Source of the DNA: Clostridiales bacterium
GTDB lineage: Bacteria; Bacillota; Clostridia; Oscillospirales; CAG-272
Assembly (NCBI GenBank): GCA_012840355.1
Contig: DULN01000001.1
Location: forward strand, 62,001 to 126,000
Reading direction: 5' to 3'
DNA length: 64,000 nt
Made by a program: the position numbers and the translations under genes. Positions 34,899 to 43,201 of the stretch are shown here, one piece after another. Position 1 is the stretch's first letter. The number at the start of each line of letters is the position of its first letter. The notes below the pieces were generated by a model. It was not told the origin of the DNA, made no database searches, and worked only from the letters and a program-made list of their open reading frames with translations.

Positions 34899-35029
34899 AT
34901 TTAATTTGCCAGGCGGCAGCTTGCCGCAGAAAGCGAGCGTACATAAGAGATGAAAATTATAGTTTTAAAGCCACCGAGATTTTTAAGGCCAATCCTCCGC
35001 AGGCTTTTTATGCGGAAAAGGAAGTGACG

Positions 35030-35076
35030 GCGCCCCGATTTGCCCGACGCGGTGGCGTTTGGGGCGCTTCTTTATT
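35030..35076 (+). terminator. Candidate terminator of the small membrane gene
   Basis: GCGCCCC (35030-35036) pairs with GGGGCGC (35061-35067), with an inner stem in the loop, followed by TTCTTTATTT. The run is imperfect and overlaps the rsgA 3' end. Confidence 0.4.
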
Positions 35077-36037
35077 TCCACGGGTTCTTCGATTTTAGCT
35101 CTGCGCGCAGCGCAAGATAGCTGTCATGGCGCGAGCGCGCGATTTTGCCTTCCTCAAGCGCAGCCAAAATTGCGCATCCCTCCTCCTTAGTATGCGAGCA
35201 GTCCCGATAGCGGCACATGCCGAGATACGGTTGAAACTCGCGAAAGGCGTGCACAAGGTCATCTAATTCGATAAAATCGAAGTTTGTAAAATCGAGCAGG
35301 CTGAATCCCGGAGTGTCGGCGATATAACCTCCGCCTTCGGTTTCATAAAGTGTGACTGTGCGCGTGGTGTGCCTGCCCCTACCTAGCTTTCGGCTTACCT
35401 CGCCGACCTCGGGCTTATAATGCGGATAGATGTAGCCGAGTATCGTCGATTTGCCAGCGCCCGACACGCCTGCAAACGCCGAGATTTTGCCGGCGCCCTC
35501 GGTCTTGACAAACTCGCGGAGCGCTTCAAGGTCGCCCGTGCCGCTTGTCACAGACACCGCAAAAGCGCGATAGCCCGCAAGCTTATAAATTTTCACCAGC
35601 TCCTCGGCACGCTCGGGCGCAAGGTCGAGCTTTGTCACTATTATCACCGGCTCTATGCCGCTATGCTCGGCGACGCAGGTCATTTTGTCTATAACAATCG
35701 TTTGAGGGTCGGGCTTTGCCGCCGCGGCGGTGATATAAAGCAGGTCGATATTTGCCACAGGCGGCCTTATAAGTTCCGAGCGGCGAGGGTGGACTTTCGC
35801 GATATAGCCGTCCGCCGCCGAGCCGCGCGTAACAGCCTCGCCTTTTTTTTCATCTTTGCGGCGCTCAGCCAGCTTTTCCGGGTCATATTCGACAGTCACC
35901 CTGTCGCCGACTAGCGGAGTTATACCCTGATGCCTAAAAACGCCCCTTGCGGGACAGCGTATAATTTCCTCGTCGTCGCAGCGCACGGTGTAAAGCCCGC
36001 CGACTGCGGCGATTATGATTCCATCGGATTGCTTCAT
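35072..36037 (-). CDS. rsgA: Ribosome small subunit-dependent GTPase A
   Basis: Circularly permuted GTPase that checks the decoding centre of maturing 30S subunits. 321 residues: N-terminal OB domain (IIIAAVGGLYTVRCDDEEI), permuted GTPase with G4 TKLD, G1 GVSGAGKST and G3 DTPGF, and a C-terminal zinc finger (CRYRDCSHTKEEGC). The switch region GRGRHTTRTV is typical. It lies 18 bp after the mechanosensitive channel gene on the same strand, so both are probably co-transcribed. Confidence 0.95.
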   Translation of the reverse strand: MKQSDGIIIAAVGGLYTVRCDDEEIIRCPARGVFRHQGITPLVGDRVTVEYDPEKLAERRKDEKKGEAVTRGSAADGYIAKVHPRRSELIRPPVANIDLLYITAAAAKPDPQTIVIDKMTCVAEHSGIEPVIIVTKLDLAPERAEELVKIYKLAGYRAFAVSVTSGTGDLEALREFVKTEGAGKISAFAGVSGAGKSTILGYIYPHYKPEVGEVSRKLGRGRHTTRTVTLYETEGGGYIADTPGFSLLDFTNFDFIELDDLVHAFREFQPYLGMCRYRDCSHTKEEGCAILAALEEGKIARSRHDSYLALRAELKSKNPWK

Positions 36038-36055
36038 AAATGAACGGCTGTTTTT

Positions 36056-37255
36056 TTATTTGCCTCCTTTTCCAAATAAGTTTTCGCCGCCAGCTAGGTC
36101 GGAGCCTGAGATGCTTTGGTAAACCCTCAGCCCGAACCGCGGGATGACGGCTATTATATGCTCAAACAGCTTCGATTGGATATCCTCGTACTTATCAAAC
36201 TGCGTGGTCGCGGCAAAAGCGTATATTTCAAGCGGGATGCCGTACTCGGTGGGCTCAAGGAGCCTTACCTTTATAAGCATGTCACCCCGTATATCGGGGC
36301 TATCTTTCAAATACCCGGCAAGATAAGTTCGCAGCGCGCCGAGGTTTGTCGGCTGCTGCTCCGATTCAAGATAACCCTCCACATACGGCAGCTTAAAAAG
36401 CTCGTCGGCGAGATCCTCGTCGACAAAGCGCACGCTGCGAATGTCGATGTTTATCGCACGCTTTATCCTGCGCGCGCCGGTCTCCCACATCCCGCGCCAG
36501 TTGCGGAACGACTCGCTCATCAGCGCATATGTTGGCACCGTCGTTATCGACTTGTCCCAGTTTTGCACTTTGACGGTGTGCAGGGATATGTCGATTACAA
36601 ACCCGTCGGCGCCCCGGCTCGGCATCTCTATCCAGTCGCCGATGTGCAGCATGTCGTTTTCTGTTAGCTGAATGCTTGCGACAAAACCGAGTATTGTGTT
36701 TTGGAAAATAAGCATCAGCACCGCCGTCGCCGCACCGATACCGCCAAGTATCCAGCCCGGCGACTTGTCGAGCAGCGCGCTTACACCGAGCACCGCCGCG
36801 ATTATATACGAGAGGATCTTAAGCACCTGCAGATAGCCCTTTATTGGACGCAGCCTTGACATCTCGTAGGTGCTGTATATGTCGTTCGCCGCGTCAAGCA
36901 TACGCCCGAACGCAAAAAGAAGCGCCAAAATAGCCGCGCAGCCTGCGGCGCCGCGCACAAACGCCGCCGCCGGGCCAAATGCCGGCGACAAAAAGTAAAG
37001 AGCCAGCGCGGGCACGAGCAGCACTAGGCGGTCGAAAACGCCGCGTTCGTAAAGCCGGCTGAGCCACTTGCCCCGGCTTTTGCCCACCGCGGCGGATATA
37101 AGCCCGAGAAGCGGCTTTTTTGAAACAAAATACGCGATAATGCAACACAAAGCCGCGGCAATGGCTATTACAATGCTAGCCAAAACGACAGCCGCGCCTT
37201 CGCTTATGCCGCTACCTGCGAAAAAATCCGTAATCTTTGCCAAAAGACCGTTCAC
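36056..37255 (-). CDS. Small-conductance mechanosensitive channel (MscS family, YbdG-like)
   Basis: A 399-residue integral membrane protein. Five hydrophobic segments precede the pore helix GGIGAATAVLMLIFQNTILGFVASIQL, then the MscS beta domain with GDWIEMPSRGADGFVIDISLHTVKVQNWDKSITTVPTYALMSE, which holds the YbdG-type variation. Such channels release solutes under hypo-osmotic stress. The start is GTG at 37255, with only a poor ribosome binding site. Divergent from the amidase-like gene 37 bp away. Confidence 0.88.
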   Translation of the reverse strand: MNGLLAKITDFFAGSGISEGAAVVLASIVIAIAAALCCIIAYFVSKKPLLGLISAAVGKSRGKWLSRLYERGVFDRLVLLVPALALYFLSPAFGPAAAFVRGAAGCAAILALLFAFGRMLDAANDIYSTYEMSRLRPIKGYLQVLKILSYIIAAVLGVSALLDKSPGWILGGIGAATAVLMLIFQNTILGFVASIQLTENDMLHIGDWIEMPSRGADGFVIDISLHTVKVQNWDKSITTVPTYALMSESFRNWRGMWETGARRIKRAINIDIRSVRFVDEDLADELFKLPYVEGYLESEQQPTNLGALRTYLAGYLKDSPDIRGDMLIKVRLLEPTEYGIPLEIYAFAATTQFDKYEDIQSKLFEHIIAVIPRFGLRVYQSISGSDLAGGENLFGKGGK

Positions 37256-37292
37256 TTTTTGTATCCGTCTGACAAAATTTAAGAGGGATAGA

Positions 37293-37793
37293 ATGCGTGA
37301 CGTAAAGTACGACCGCGATGCGGCAGTGAGCTACGCCCATACCTGGGCGTATAGCCGCAATCCACGCTATGCCGATTTTACCAACATGGGAGGCGACTGC
37401 ACGAACTTCGTATCGCAGTGCCTTTTTGCCGGTTCGGGAATTATGAACTATACGCCCACTTTCGGCTGGTATTACCGAAACATTCGCGACCGCGCGCCGG
37501 CATGGACCGGCGTGCACGAGCTTTACAGTTTTCTCATATCAAATAAAGGCGTAGGGCCGGCCGCGGTGGGTATCGATATAAGCAAAATCGAGCCCGGCGA
37601 CATCGTGCAGCTGTCGTTTGACGGCAGCCTGTTTAAGCATACGGCGCTCGTCGTGGCGCTTACAAACAGCCCGCCAGCGCCGAGCGACGTGCTTTTAGCC
37701 GCGCACGATTTCGACTGCGACTACAGGCCCCTAGACACTTACATATACGAGCGGGCACGCTTTTTGCACATCACGCATGTACGGAAGTGGTAG
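37293..37793 (+). CDS. Amidase-domain protein (Amidase_6-like)
   Basis: A 166-residue protein of the putative amidase family common in clostridia. Nearly the whole protein is the domain: AVSYAHTWAYSRNP, GDCTNFVSQCLFAGSG with the candidate catalytic Cys, and a His near KHTALVV. No signal peptide is visible, which is unusual because relatives are often secreted or fused to cell-wall domains. Start ATG at 37293 follows AAGAGGG; the frame is open upstream inside the divergent gene. Confidence 0.85.
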   Translation: MRDVKYDRDAAVSYAHTWAYSRNPRYADFTNMGGDCTNFVSQCLFAGSGIMNYTPTFGWYYRNIRDRAPAWTGVHELYSFLISNKGVGPAAVGIDISKIEPGDIVQLSFDGSLFKHTALVVALTNSPPAPSDVLLAAHDFDCDYRPLDTYIYERARFLHITHVRKW

Positions 37794-37860
37794 TATTTTT
37801 CCCCACTTTAAATATTATACCATTTTGCAAATTTCGGTGCAAGCAGTAAGCTTATTTTGA

Positions 37861-37889
37861 TTGACAGAGACGCCCGGTGGGTGTATAAT
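37861..37889 (+). promoter_or_regulatory. Promoter of the GH76-like gene
   Basis: TTGACA (37861-37866) and TATAAT (37884-37889), 17-bp spacer, the best sigma-A match in the window. GGGGAG precedes the start codon. Confidence 0.92.
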
Positions 37890-37919
37890 TTGTGAAAATA
37901 CCTATATGGGGAGACAAAA

Positions 37920-38945
37920 ATGAAGGATTTTGCAAGCAATGCCGAGGCGCTTGGCGAAATCTGCAAGGCGACCGGGCTGACTTATCGCGATATGGCATAC
38001 GCGGTATACGACGCATTTATTAATGCTTACTACAAAGATGGCGAGTTTTATAAAGCCGACTTTTGGGACAATGCCGAGATATTTGAAACCATTGTCGACG
38101 CATACGAGCGCACCGGCGACGAAAAGTTCCTTAACCATATCCGCGAAATTTCGGCTGCCACGATAAAGAAAAATGGGAAAAACTGGGCGCACAATATCTA
38201 CAACGACGATATAATGTGGCTTGTCATCGCCTACTCGCGCGCTTATATGCTTACCGGCATCGAGGAGTTCCTCGATTATGCAAAGGAGAACTTCCATGTC
38301 GCATGGGACCGCGCATATGACGACGCGCTCGGCGGCGGGCTATGGTGGCGAACCGACAAGCAGTGCAAGAACGCCTGCATCTGCGGGCCCGGCTCGATTG
38401 CCGCCTGCCTGCTTGGCAAAATAACCGGCGAGGAGAAGTACTTTGCGGGCGCGGCATCCGTCATGGATTGGGTGTTTAGGACCCTTTTCGAGCCTGAAAC
38501 CGGGCGGGTGTACGACTGCATCAACATCGACGGCTCGGTAAACCGCTGGGCGTCGACTTACAACCAGGGCACATTTATCGGCGCCTGCACGCTGCTTTGG
38601 GAACATACCGGCGACGAGAAATATCTAAAATACGCCGCAAAAGCCGCCGAATTCGCGAAATACCACATGTACCACGGCGGCGTGATGAACAACGAGACGA
38701 CCGGCGGCGACCTTATCGGCTTTAAGGGCATCCTCACGCGCTGGCTGCGCATGTTCGCGCTCAAAGCTAATAGGCCAGAGTTTATCGACTGGCTGCGTAT
38801 AAACGCCGCGGCGGCATGGTCAAATCGCAACAAGGACGGGCTCATCTGGACCGCATGGGGCGATAAAACCAACGACGATATCTCCGAGTACGACGTATTC
38901 GGCATGAGCACCGCGGTCGCGCTGATGTTCAACTGCATAAAATAA
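37920..38945 (+). CDS. Glycoside hydrolase family 76-like protein (alpha-1,6-mannanase family)
   Basis: A 341-residue (alpha/alpha)6-barrel protein. The GH76 signature NIYNDDIMWLVIAYSRAY has the catalytic Asp pair; GGGLWWRTDKQCKNA, GAASVMDWVFR and ASTYNQGTFIGACTLLW are also typical. No signal peptide is seen, so it probably acts inside the cell on imported alpha-mannan oligosaccharides, perhaps taken up by the MFS transporter next door (convergent). Substrate is an inference from the family. Confidence 0.88.
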   Translation: MKDFASNAEALGEICKATGLTYRDMAYAVYDAFINAYYKDGEFYKADFWDNAEIFETIVDAYERTGDEKFLNHIREISAATIKKNGKNWAHNIYNDDIMWLVIAYSRAYMLTGIEEFLDYAKENFHVAWDRAYDDALGGGLWWRTDKQCKNACICGPGSIAACLLGKITGEEKYFAGAASVMDWVFRTLFEPETGRVYDCINIDGSVNRWASTYNQGTFIGACTLLWEHTGDEKYLKYAAKAAEFAKYHMYHGGVMNNETTGGDLIGFKGILTRWLRMFALKANRPEFIDWLRINAAAAWSNRNKDGLIWTAWGDKTNDDISEYDVFGMSTAVALMFNCIK

Positions 38946-38964
38946 AATCCAAGGCAAACTAAAT

Positions 38965-38999
38965 AAATCCGGAGTACGGCACCCGTACTCCGGATTTTT
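38965..38999. terminator. Bidirectional terminator between GH76-like and MFS genes
   Basis: A 14-bp stem, AAATCCGGAGTACG with CGTACTCCGGATTT, over a 5-nt loop; T-rich on the plus strand and also on the minus strand. Confidence 0.92.
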
Positions 39000-39001
39000 G
39001 C

Positions 39002-40309
39002 TTATTCTTCGCTTAAAAGCTCGGCATTTCGCCGCCAAACCTTTATGCCCGCGGCGCTTATTGCCCCGCCCAAAAGCGAGACGGCAAGGAAAGCTAGCAC
39101 CGCCGCCGTCCAGCCGTACGACGAGGAGATAACCCCAATCGTCACGCCCGACAGCGAAGCCGCGACATACGAGCAGCTGTTGAGGAATCCCGTAACCGAC
39201 GAGGCACGGCCTATCCTCGCGAACTTAAACGGGATAAATGTTAGCAGCATCGAGTTTATTCCGAGCATCGAGGCACTGGTTAAGGACACAAGCAGCACCG
39301 CAAGCACAGCAAATCCTGCCCCTCTCGCGCCAACTGCCGAAATTGTCACCAGCGGCACAAACGAGAGGGCGCTCACCCCAAACAGCAGCGCGCATGTGCC
39401 AAACTCGTTTTTGATATATCGAACATTTATAAAGCGCGCGATGTATATGCCTATGATATTCACGACCGGCAGCACGGTGGACATGCCCGCCGCAACCGCG
39501 TCGTCAAGCCCGAAATACTCGCTGATATAAGAGGGAACCCAAAGGTCGAGCCCATCCTTTAGTATGCCGTTAAAAAGTATTGCGCCAACCGCAAAGCATA
39601 AGCCGGTTAACACCACAAGAAGCGGTAGGGGCGCCTTTTTGAGCCGCTCGAGGCGCTCGGGGAGAGGGGCGGCTTCCAGCTCATTTGCGGCTTTGGCGCG
39701 GCCTTCCTCTATTTTCCCTCCAACGCCGTCTTTGCCGAGCAGAGCTGTCATACGAACAAAGAAAAATGCCGCCGATGCCGCTAAAATTGCGCTGCATGCC
39801 AAAAACGCGGCGCGCCAATCGGCAACCCCAAGCACAAACGCGCAAACGAGGTACGAGAGCACCGAGCCGGCCGGTATCGCGGCAGAAATCGCGGCGCCGG
39901 ACGATTGGCGCTCCTCATCGGTCATTCGCTCGGACATCAGCCGTATAACCGGCGCCCAGATCATCGAGCAGAAATAGCCGTTTATGCCCCAGATTACCGG
40001 GAACATGGTCCGTGCCGAGTTTAGCCCCATCGCGGCGTTTGCGGCAGCGGCGCCCAAAAGCCCGACGGTTATCATGTTTTTGGGGTTAAGCCTATCGCCC
40101 AGAAGCCCGTTTACCAGCTGACCGCAGGCGTATACGGCGAGGAACGCGGTCCCGGTTGTGCCGCCGAGCACTTTGTCGATAGCACCGGCGGCTATCATGC
40201 CGGGCATGCAAGCCGAGAAATTTTTACGGCCGATGTAGATTGCCGAGTAAGCGAAAAAACAGAGCAGAAAAAGCTTGCGGGATTTCCCGGGAAATGCCGA
40301 GTTTTTCAT
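39002..40309 (-). CDS. MFS transporter, organophosphate:phosphate antiporter (OPA) type
   Basis: A 435-residue, 12-helix transporter. The start (KLFLLCFFAYSAIYIGRKNFSACMPGM) and the motif in the loop after helix 2 (GQLVNGLLGDRLNPKNMI) are typical of the OPA family (GlpT/UhpT/UhpC). It may take up a sugar phosphate or organophosphate, but the ligand cannot be named. Its start is 30 bp from the leader-distal end of the CRISPR array. A TATAAT-like box (40377-40382, minus) lies inside the last spacer, so its promoter seems to overlap the array. Confidence 0.88.
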   Translation of the reverse strand: MKNSAFPGKSRKLFLLCFFAYSAIYIGRKNFSACMPGMIAAGAIDKVLGGTTGTAFLAVYACGQLVNGLLGDRLNPKNMITVGLLGAAAANAAMGLNSARTMFPVIWGINGYFCSMIWAPVIRLMSERMTDEERQSSGAAISAAIPAGSVLSYLVCAFVLGVADWRAAFLACSAILAASAAFFFVRMTALLGKDGVGGKIEEGRAKAANELEAAPLPERLERLKKAPLPLLVVLTGLCFAVGAILFNGILKDGLDLWVPSYISEYFGLDDAVAAGMSTVLPVVNIIGIYIARFINVRYIKNEFGTCALLFGVSALSFVPLVTISAVGARGAGFAVLAVLLVSLTSASMLGINSMLLTFIPFKFARIGRASSVTGFLNSCSYVAASLSGVTIGVISSSYGWTAAVLAFLAVSLLGGAISAAGIKVWRRNAELLSEE

Positions 40310-40338
40310 AAATTAGCCTTAAAAAACTGCCTTACGTC

Positions 40339-41044
40339 ATTTTAACCCACATCCCCGCGATGGGGACGATGCCATTATTATATCACAACAAAACAGAATA
40401 AACCATATTAACCCACGTCCCCCGCGAGGGGGACGACGCGGTTGTCTTGCTTTCCTGCTTTGTAGCCTGCTATTTCAACCCACGTCCCCCGCGAGGGGGA
40501 CGACATACATTCTGCGTGGACGATGACGTAATCGATGCATTTCAACCCACGTCCCCCGCGAGGGGGACGACGGCTTATTCCTTCTTGATGATATAATCCT
40601 CGCCGTATTTCAACCCACGTCCCCCGCGAGGGGGACGACTTTAGCCATAGTATTCACACTCCTCCATCAAAGTTATTTCAACCCACGTCCCCCGCGAGGG
40701 GGACGACATACCCAATAAATACGTTATAACAACGGTAATATATTTCAACCCACGTCCCCCGCGAGGGGGACGACTTTATCCAGTAATAACCGCCTCTGTC
40801 CTCTATGTAATTTCAACCCACGTCCCCCGCGAGGGGGACGACCTTTTGCCTGCTTTGTAACAGTCGTTATTCGTCAGATTTCAACCCACGTCCCCCGCGA
40901 GGGGGACGACTTTGATTCCATAAGCGCTCTTTGCGTTATAGTTTATTTCAACCCACGTCCCCCGCGAGGGGGACGACCATGCGAGACGACCCGTTCGATA
41001 AAGATACAAAAATTTCAACCCACGTCCCCCGCGAGGGGGACGAC
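40339..41044 (-). CRISPR. Type I-C CRISPR array, 11 repeats and 10 spacers
   Basis: Repeats are 33 bp; read in the cas direction (minus) they begin GTCGTCCCCC, contain the palindrome CCCCCTCGCGGGGG and end GTTGAAAT, typical of type I-C. Starts (plus coordinates): 40339, 40405, 40472, 40539, 40607, 40675, 40742, 40810, 40878, 40945, 41012. Spacers are 34-35 bp. The nine repeats from 40472 onward are identical. The repeat at 40339 is 32 bp with about six changes and that at 40405 has two, marking the old, leader-distal end. The leader lies at 41045-41215, next to cas2. Confidence 0.98.
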
Positions 41045-41215
41045 AGCAAAACTGCACAATTTTTATGCAGTCCACACGCAAAATTGTAGCATGTTATTGC
41101 ATCTTCCCAGCTAGTATTTCTATGCCAGGCTTAAAAAACCTAATTTTATTGTTATAATAACACGCAATTTCACGCGCGAACCGCACCGAAGTTTTATGTT
41201 CACTAGAAGTTCGCG
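41045..41215 (-). promoter_or_regulatory. CRISPR leader
   Basis: AT-rich 171-bp stretch between cas2 and the first repeat on the minus strand. It contains GCGAACTTCTAGTG...CGGTTCGCGCG, an inverted arrangement typical of I-C leaders, and a possible -10 TACAATTTT near the array. It should hold the pre-crRNA promoter and the integration anchor. Confidence 0.8.
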
Positions 41216-41506
41216 TCAGACAATTAGAGCGTCGTTTACGTCAAACGATGGTTTTACGCCGATGTGCTTTATCTTCGTTTCATAATTGTTACCAAGCACA
41301 TAAAACCTCAGGCTGTCTTTTTCTGGGTCAATTATCTTGCTCAGCTTTGCCTCAACCTCGCGAAGTTTTGCAGCGTCAAGCTGGCACTCAAAAACTGAGT
41401 TCTGCACGCGCTGTCCATAGTTAACACATTGTCTAGCTACCTGCCGCAGCCTCTTACGCCCAGCGCTGGTTTCAGTATTTACATCGTATGTAATTACTAC
41501 AAACAT
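41216..41506 (-). CDS. cas2: CRISPR-associated endonuclease Cas2 (type I-C)
   Basis: Small metal-dependent ferredoxin-like nuclease that forms the integrase complex with Cas1. The product has about 96 residues. MFVVITYDVNTETSAGRKRLRQVARQC is the standard Cas2 start with the catalytic Asp. I chose ATG at 41506, which has GGAAGTGA upstream, instead of the longer frame from 41521. It overlaps the region just after the cas1 stop. Last gene of the cas operon, directly before the leader. Confidence 0.95.
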   Translation of the reverse strand: MFVVITYDVNTETSAGRKRLRQVARQCVNYGQRVQNSVFECQLDAAKLREVEAKLSKIIDPEKDSLRFYVLGNNYETKIKHIGVKPSFDVNDALIV

Positions 41507-41511
41507 AAAAA

Positions 41512-42543
41512 TCACTTCCAAATAAACGGTGGATAATCGTCAATATCACCTCTAATATATCGAGCTAAAAGCTGAGCCTGTACAAATGGCAGCAACCCCC
41601 ACTCGCATTTTTCGCCCAAAAATGGGTGAGTAATTATCTCCTGTTTTCGCTTGTGCCACACAGTTAGCACAGCTTTACGCGTTTCGTCGCTCATTATAAT
41701 TGCGCCATTTTCTTTCTCAAAAAATCCGTCGCCACTCACCTGCCGCAGATTAATAAGCGAGATAACAAAACGGTCGCAATATACGCTTCTCAGCTCTTCC
41801 ATTAAATCAAGCGCAAGCGACCTTCTCCCGGGACGGTCGGTGTGCAAAAATCCGACATAAGGGTCAAGCCCAACCGCTTCGAGCGCCGACGCGCATTCGT
41901 TCGCCGTTAGCGTATAACAGAACGAAAGAAGCGCATTTACTCTGTCGGTCGGCGGACGCTTGGTGCGTGCGGTAAACTGAAACTCGTCCTTGCCTTGCAA
42001 AATTAATCTCCCAAGCACGCCATAATATGCGGAAGCGTTGGAACCTTCAATTCCGCGAATCGTATCGATATCATCTGCGTCGCGAATTTCGGCAATAGAA
42101 CGTTGAAGCCTATAAGCCGCGGCGGATACCTTTTCCGAATCGGGCAGCATCGGATGGTCGCGCAGCGCTCGGAGCAGAACTGATCGGCTGTTTAAGGTTT
42201 TCGCACCTATCATGTTCCGCACTATGGGCAACGACCTGTTTTTGTCATCGGCTATGCGGTACTGCTCGCGCCTGAGTAAAACGTTCCCGCGGCGCTCACC
42301 TTCCACTCGGCAAAAAAACCGACCACTGCTCGAGAAAAATGCAATGCCAATCCCTAGCTCGCAAGCATGCCGCATGAGCGCAGGGCTTGCCCCTTGCCAG
42401 CCGAACGTGACTATATTTTCAAGATTGTGCATCGGTACTCGCTTTATTTCCTGTCCCTCCGCATTGACAACGACATTTTCACCGTCAAGGGACAGATATG
42501 CGTCGGGCGTGTTGACATAAAGCGTGTTTAAAAGCTTTCTCAC
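41512..42543 (-). CDS. cas1: CRISPR-associated endonuclease Cas1 (type I-C)
   Basis: Integrase that inserts new spacers. The 343-residue length is typical of I-C Cas1. The N-terminus RKLLNTLYVNTPDAYLSLDGENVVV and the metal-binding residues (Glu in GIEGSNASAYYGVL, His in VGFLHTDRPGRRSLALDLMEELR, then Glu/Asp in the same segment) are intact. I chose GTG at 42543, which overlaps the cas4 stop (GTGA); the open frame extends upstream into cas4 and would give an implausible extra N-terminus. Confidence 0.96.
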   Translation of the reverse strand: MRKLLNTLYVNTPDAYLSLDGENVVVNAEGQEIKRVPMHNLENIVTFGWQGASPALMRHACELGIGIAFFSSSGRFFCRVEGERRGNVLLRREQYRIADDKNRSLPIVRNMIGAKTLNSRSVLLRALRDHPMLPDSEKVSAAAYRLQRSIAEIRDADDIDTIRGIEGSNASAYYGVLGRLILQGKDEFQFTARTKRPPTDRVNALLSFCYTLTANECASALEAVGLDPYVGFLHTDRPGRRSLALDLMEELRSVYCDRFVISLINLRQVSGDGFFEKENGAIIMSDETRKAVLTVWHKRKQEIITHPFLGEKCEWGLLPFVQAQLLARYIRGDIDDYPPFIWK

Positions 42544-43199
42544 AGCCCATCCACCGTCCAAATCGCCGACGTGTACTCTTTGGCTGACACAAACTTTCGA
42601 AGTTTCGGCAGGCATATGTCTTTGAGCGAGCAAGCAGAGCATTGCTTAGTAGGCTTTACAATAGGGGTATACCCTCTGTTATATAGTGCACGCATTTCTG
42701 CAATCATCGATTCTAACTTAGCACGCAGCTCGTCTGTAAGCGTGACTTTTTCTCGGCGTCTAGTTTCGCCGTAATAGATGTATGCAACCTCAATTTTCGG
42801 GCAGCAAAACATCTCCTCAAGGCAAATCGCCTGCGCACATAGCTGTAGCCTATCTGCGTCTATTTCTTTGCTTTTCCCGCGCTTGTACTCGACCGGGACC
42901 GGCAGCCACTTTCCTTCCCTGCCAGCAATCGGCACCCCATGTGGCGAGGCATGATACTCAACCACATCGCACACGCCGGCAACCCCAAGCCGCTCGGAAC
43001 GCACGGGAACGGAGCGGCTGACGATAATATCTCCGCGCTTTTCGGTAAAGAAAGGATCGTCAGCCGCCTCGTGCATAAGTATCCCGTCGGTGGTGTAAAA
43101 GTTGTCAGCCCACTGTTGCTCAATATGAATCAGTGCCCACTGCCGCCGGCAAAAAGAGAAATGCTGTAACCCGGAGATAAGAAGGTCGCCGTCGTCCAC
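42540..43199 (-). CDS. cas4: CRISPR-associated exonuclease Cas4 (type I-C)
   Basis: RecB-like nuclease of about 219 residues that trims prespacers and helps select the PAM. The motifs are GLQHFSFCRRQWALIHIEQQW, the nuclease core VPVEYKRGKSK (E, K), and the [4Fe-4S] Cys residues: one near the N-terminus (FCRRQ) and three in CSACSLKDICLP near the end. I chose GTG at 43199 after GGGAG; ATG at 43214, inside the cas7 end, is the alternative. Overlaps cas1 by 4 bp. Confidence 0.95.
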   Translation of the reverse strand: MDDGDLLISGLQHFSFCRRQWALIHIEQQWADNFYTTDGILMHEAADDPFFTEKRGDIIVSRSVPVRSERLGVAGVCDVVEYHASPHGVPIAGREGKWLPVPVEYKRGKSKEIDADRLQLCAQAICLEEMFCCPKIEVAYIYYGETRRREKVTLTDELRAKLESMIAEMRALYNRGYTPIVKPTKQCSACSLKDICLPKLRKFVSAKEYTSAIWTVDGL

Positions 43200-43201
43200 G
43201 T

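Noticed and set aside
40371..41011. Self-targeting spacers against the phage-derived cluster
   Set aside because: By eye I found no match of any spacer to the window; an exact search would be needed to be sure.
40881..41081. A 66-codon frame across the CRISPR array
   Set aside because: It only reads through repeats and spacers.
41512..42642. Longer Cas1 frame starting inside cas4
   Set aside because: The extra residues have no family resemblance, and GTG at 42543 overlaps the cas4 stop as expected for coupled cas genes.
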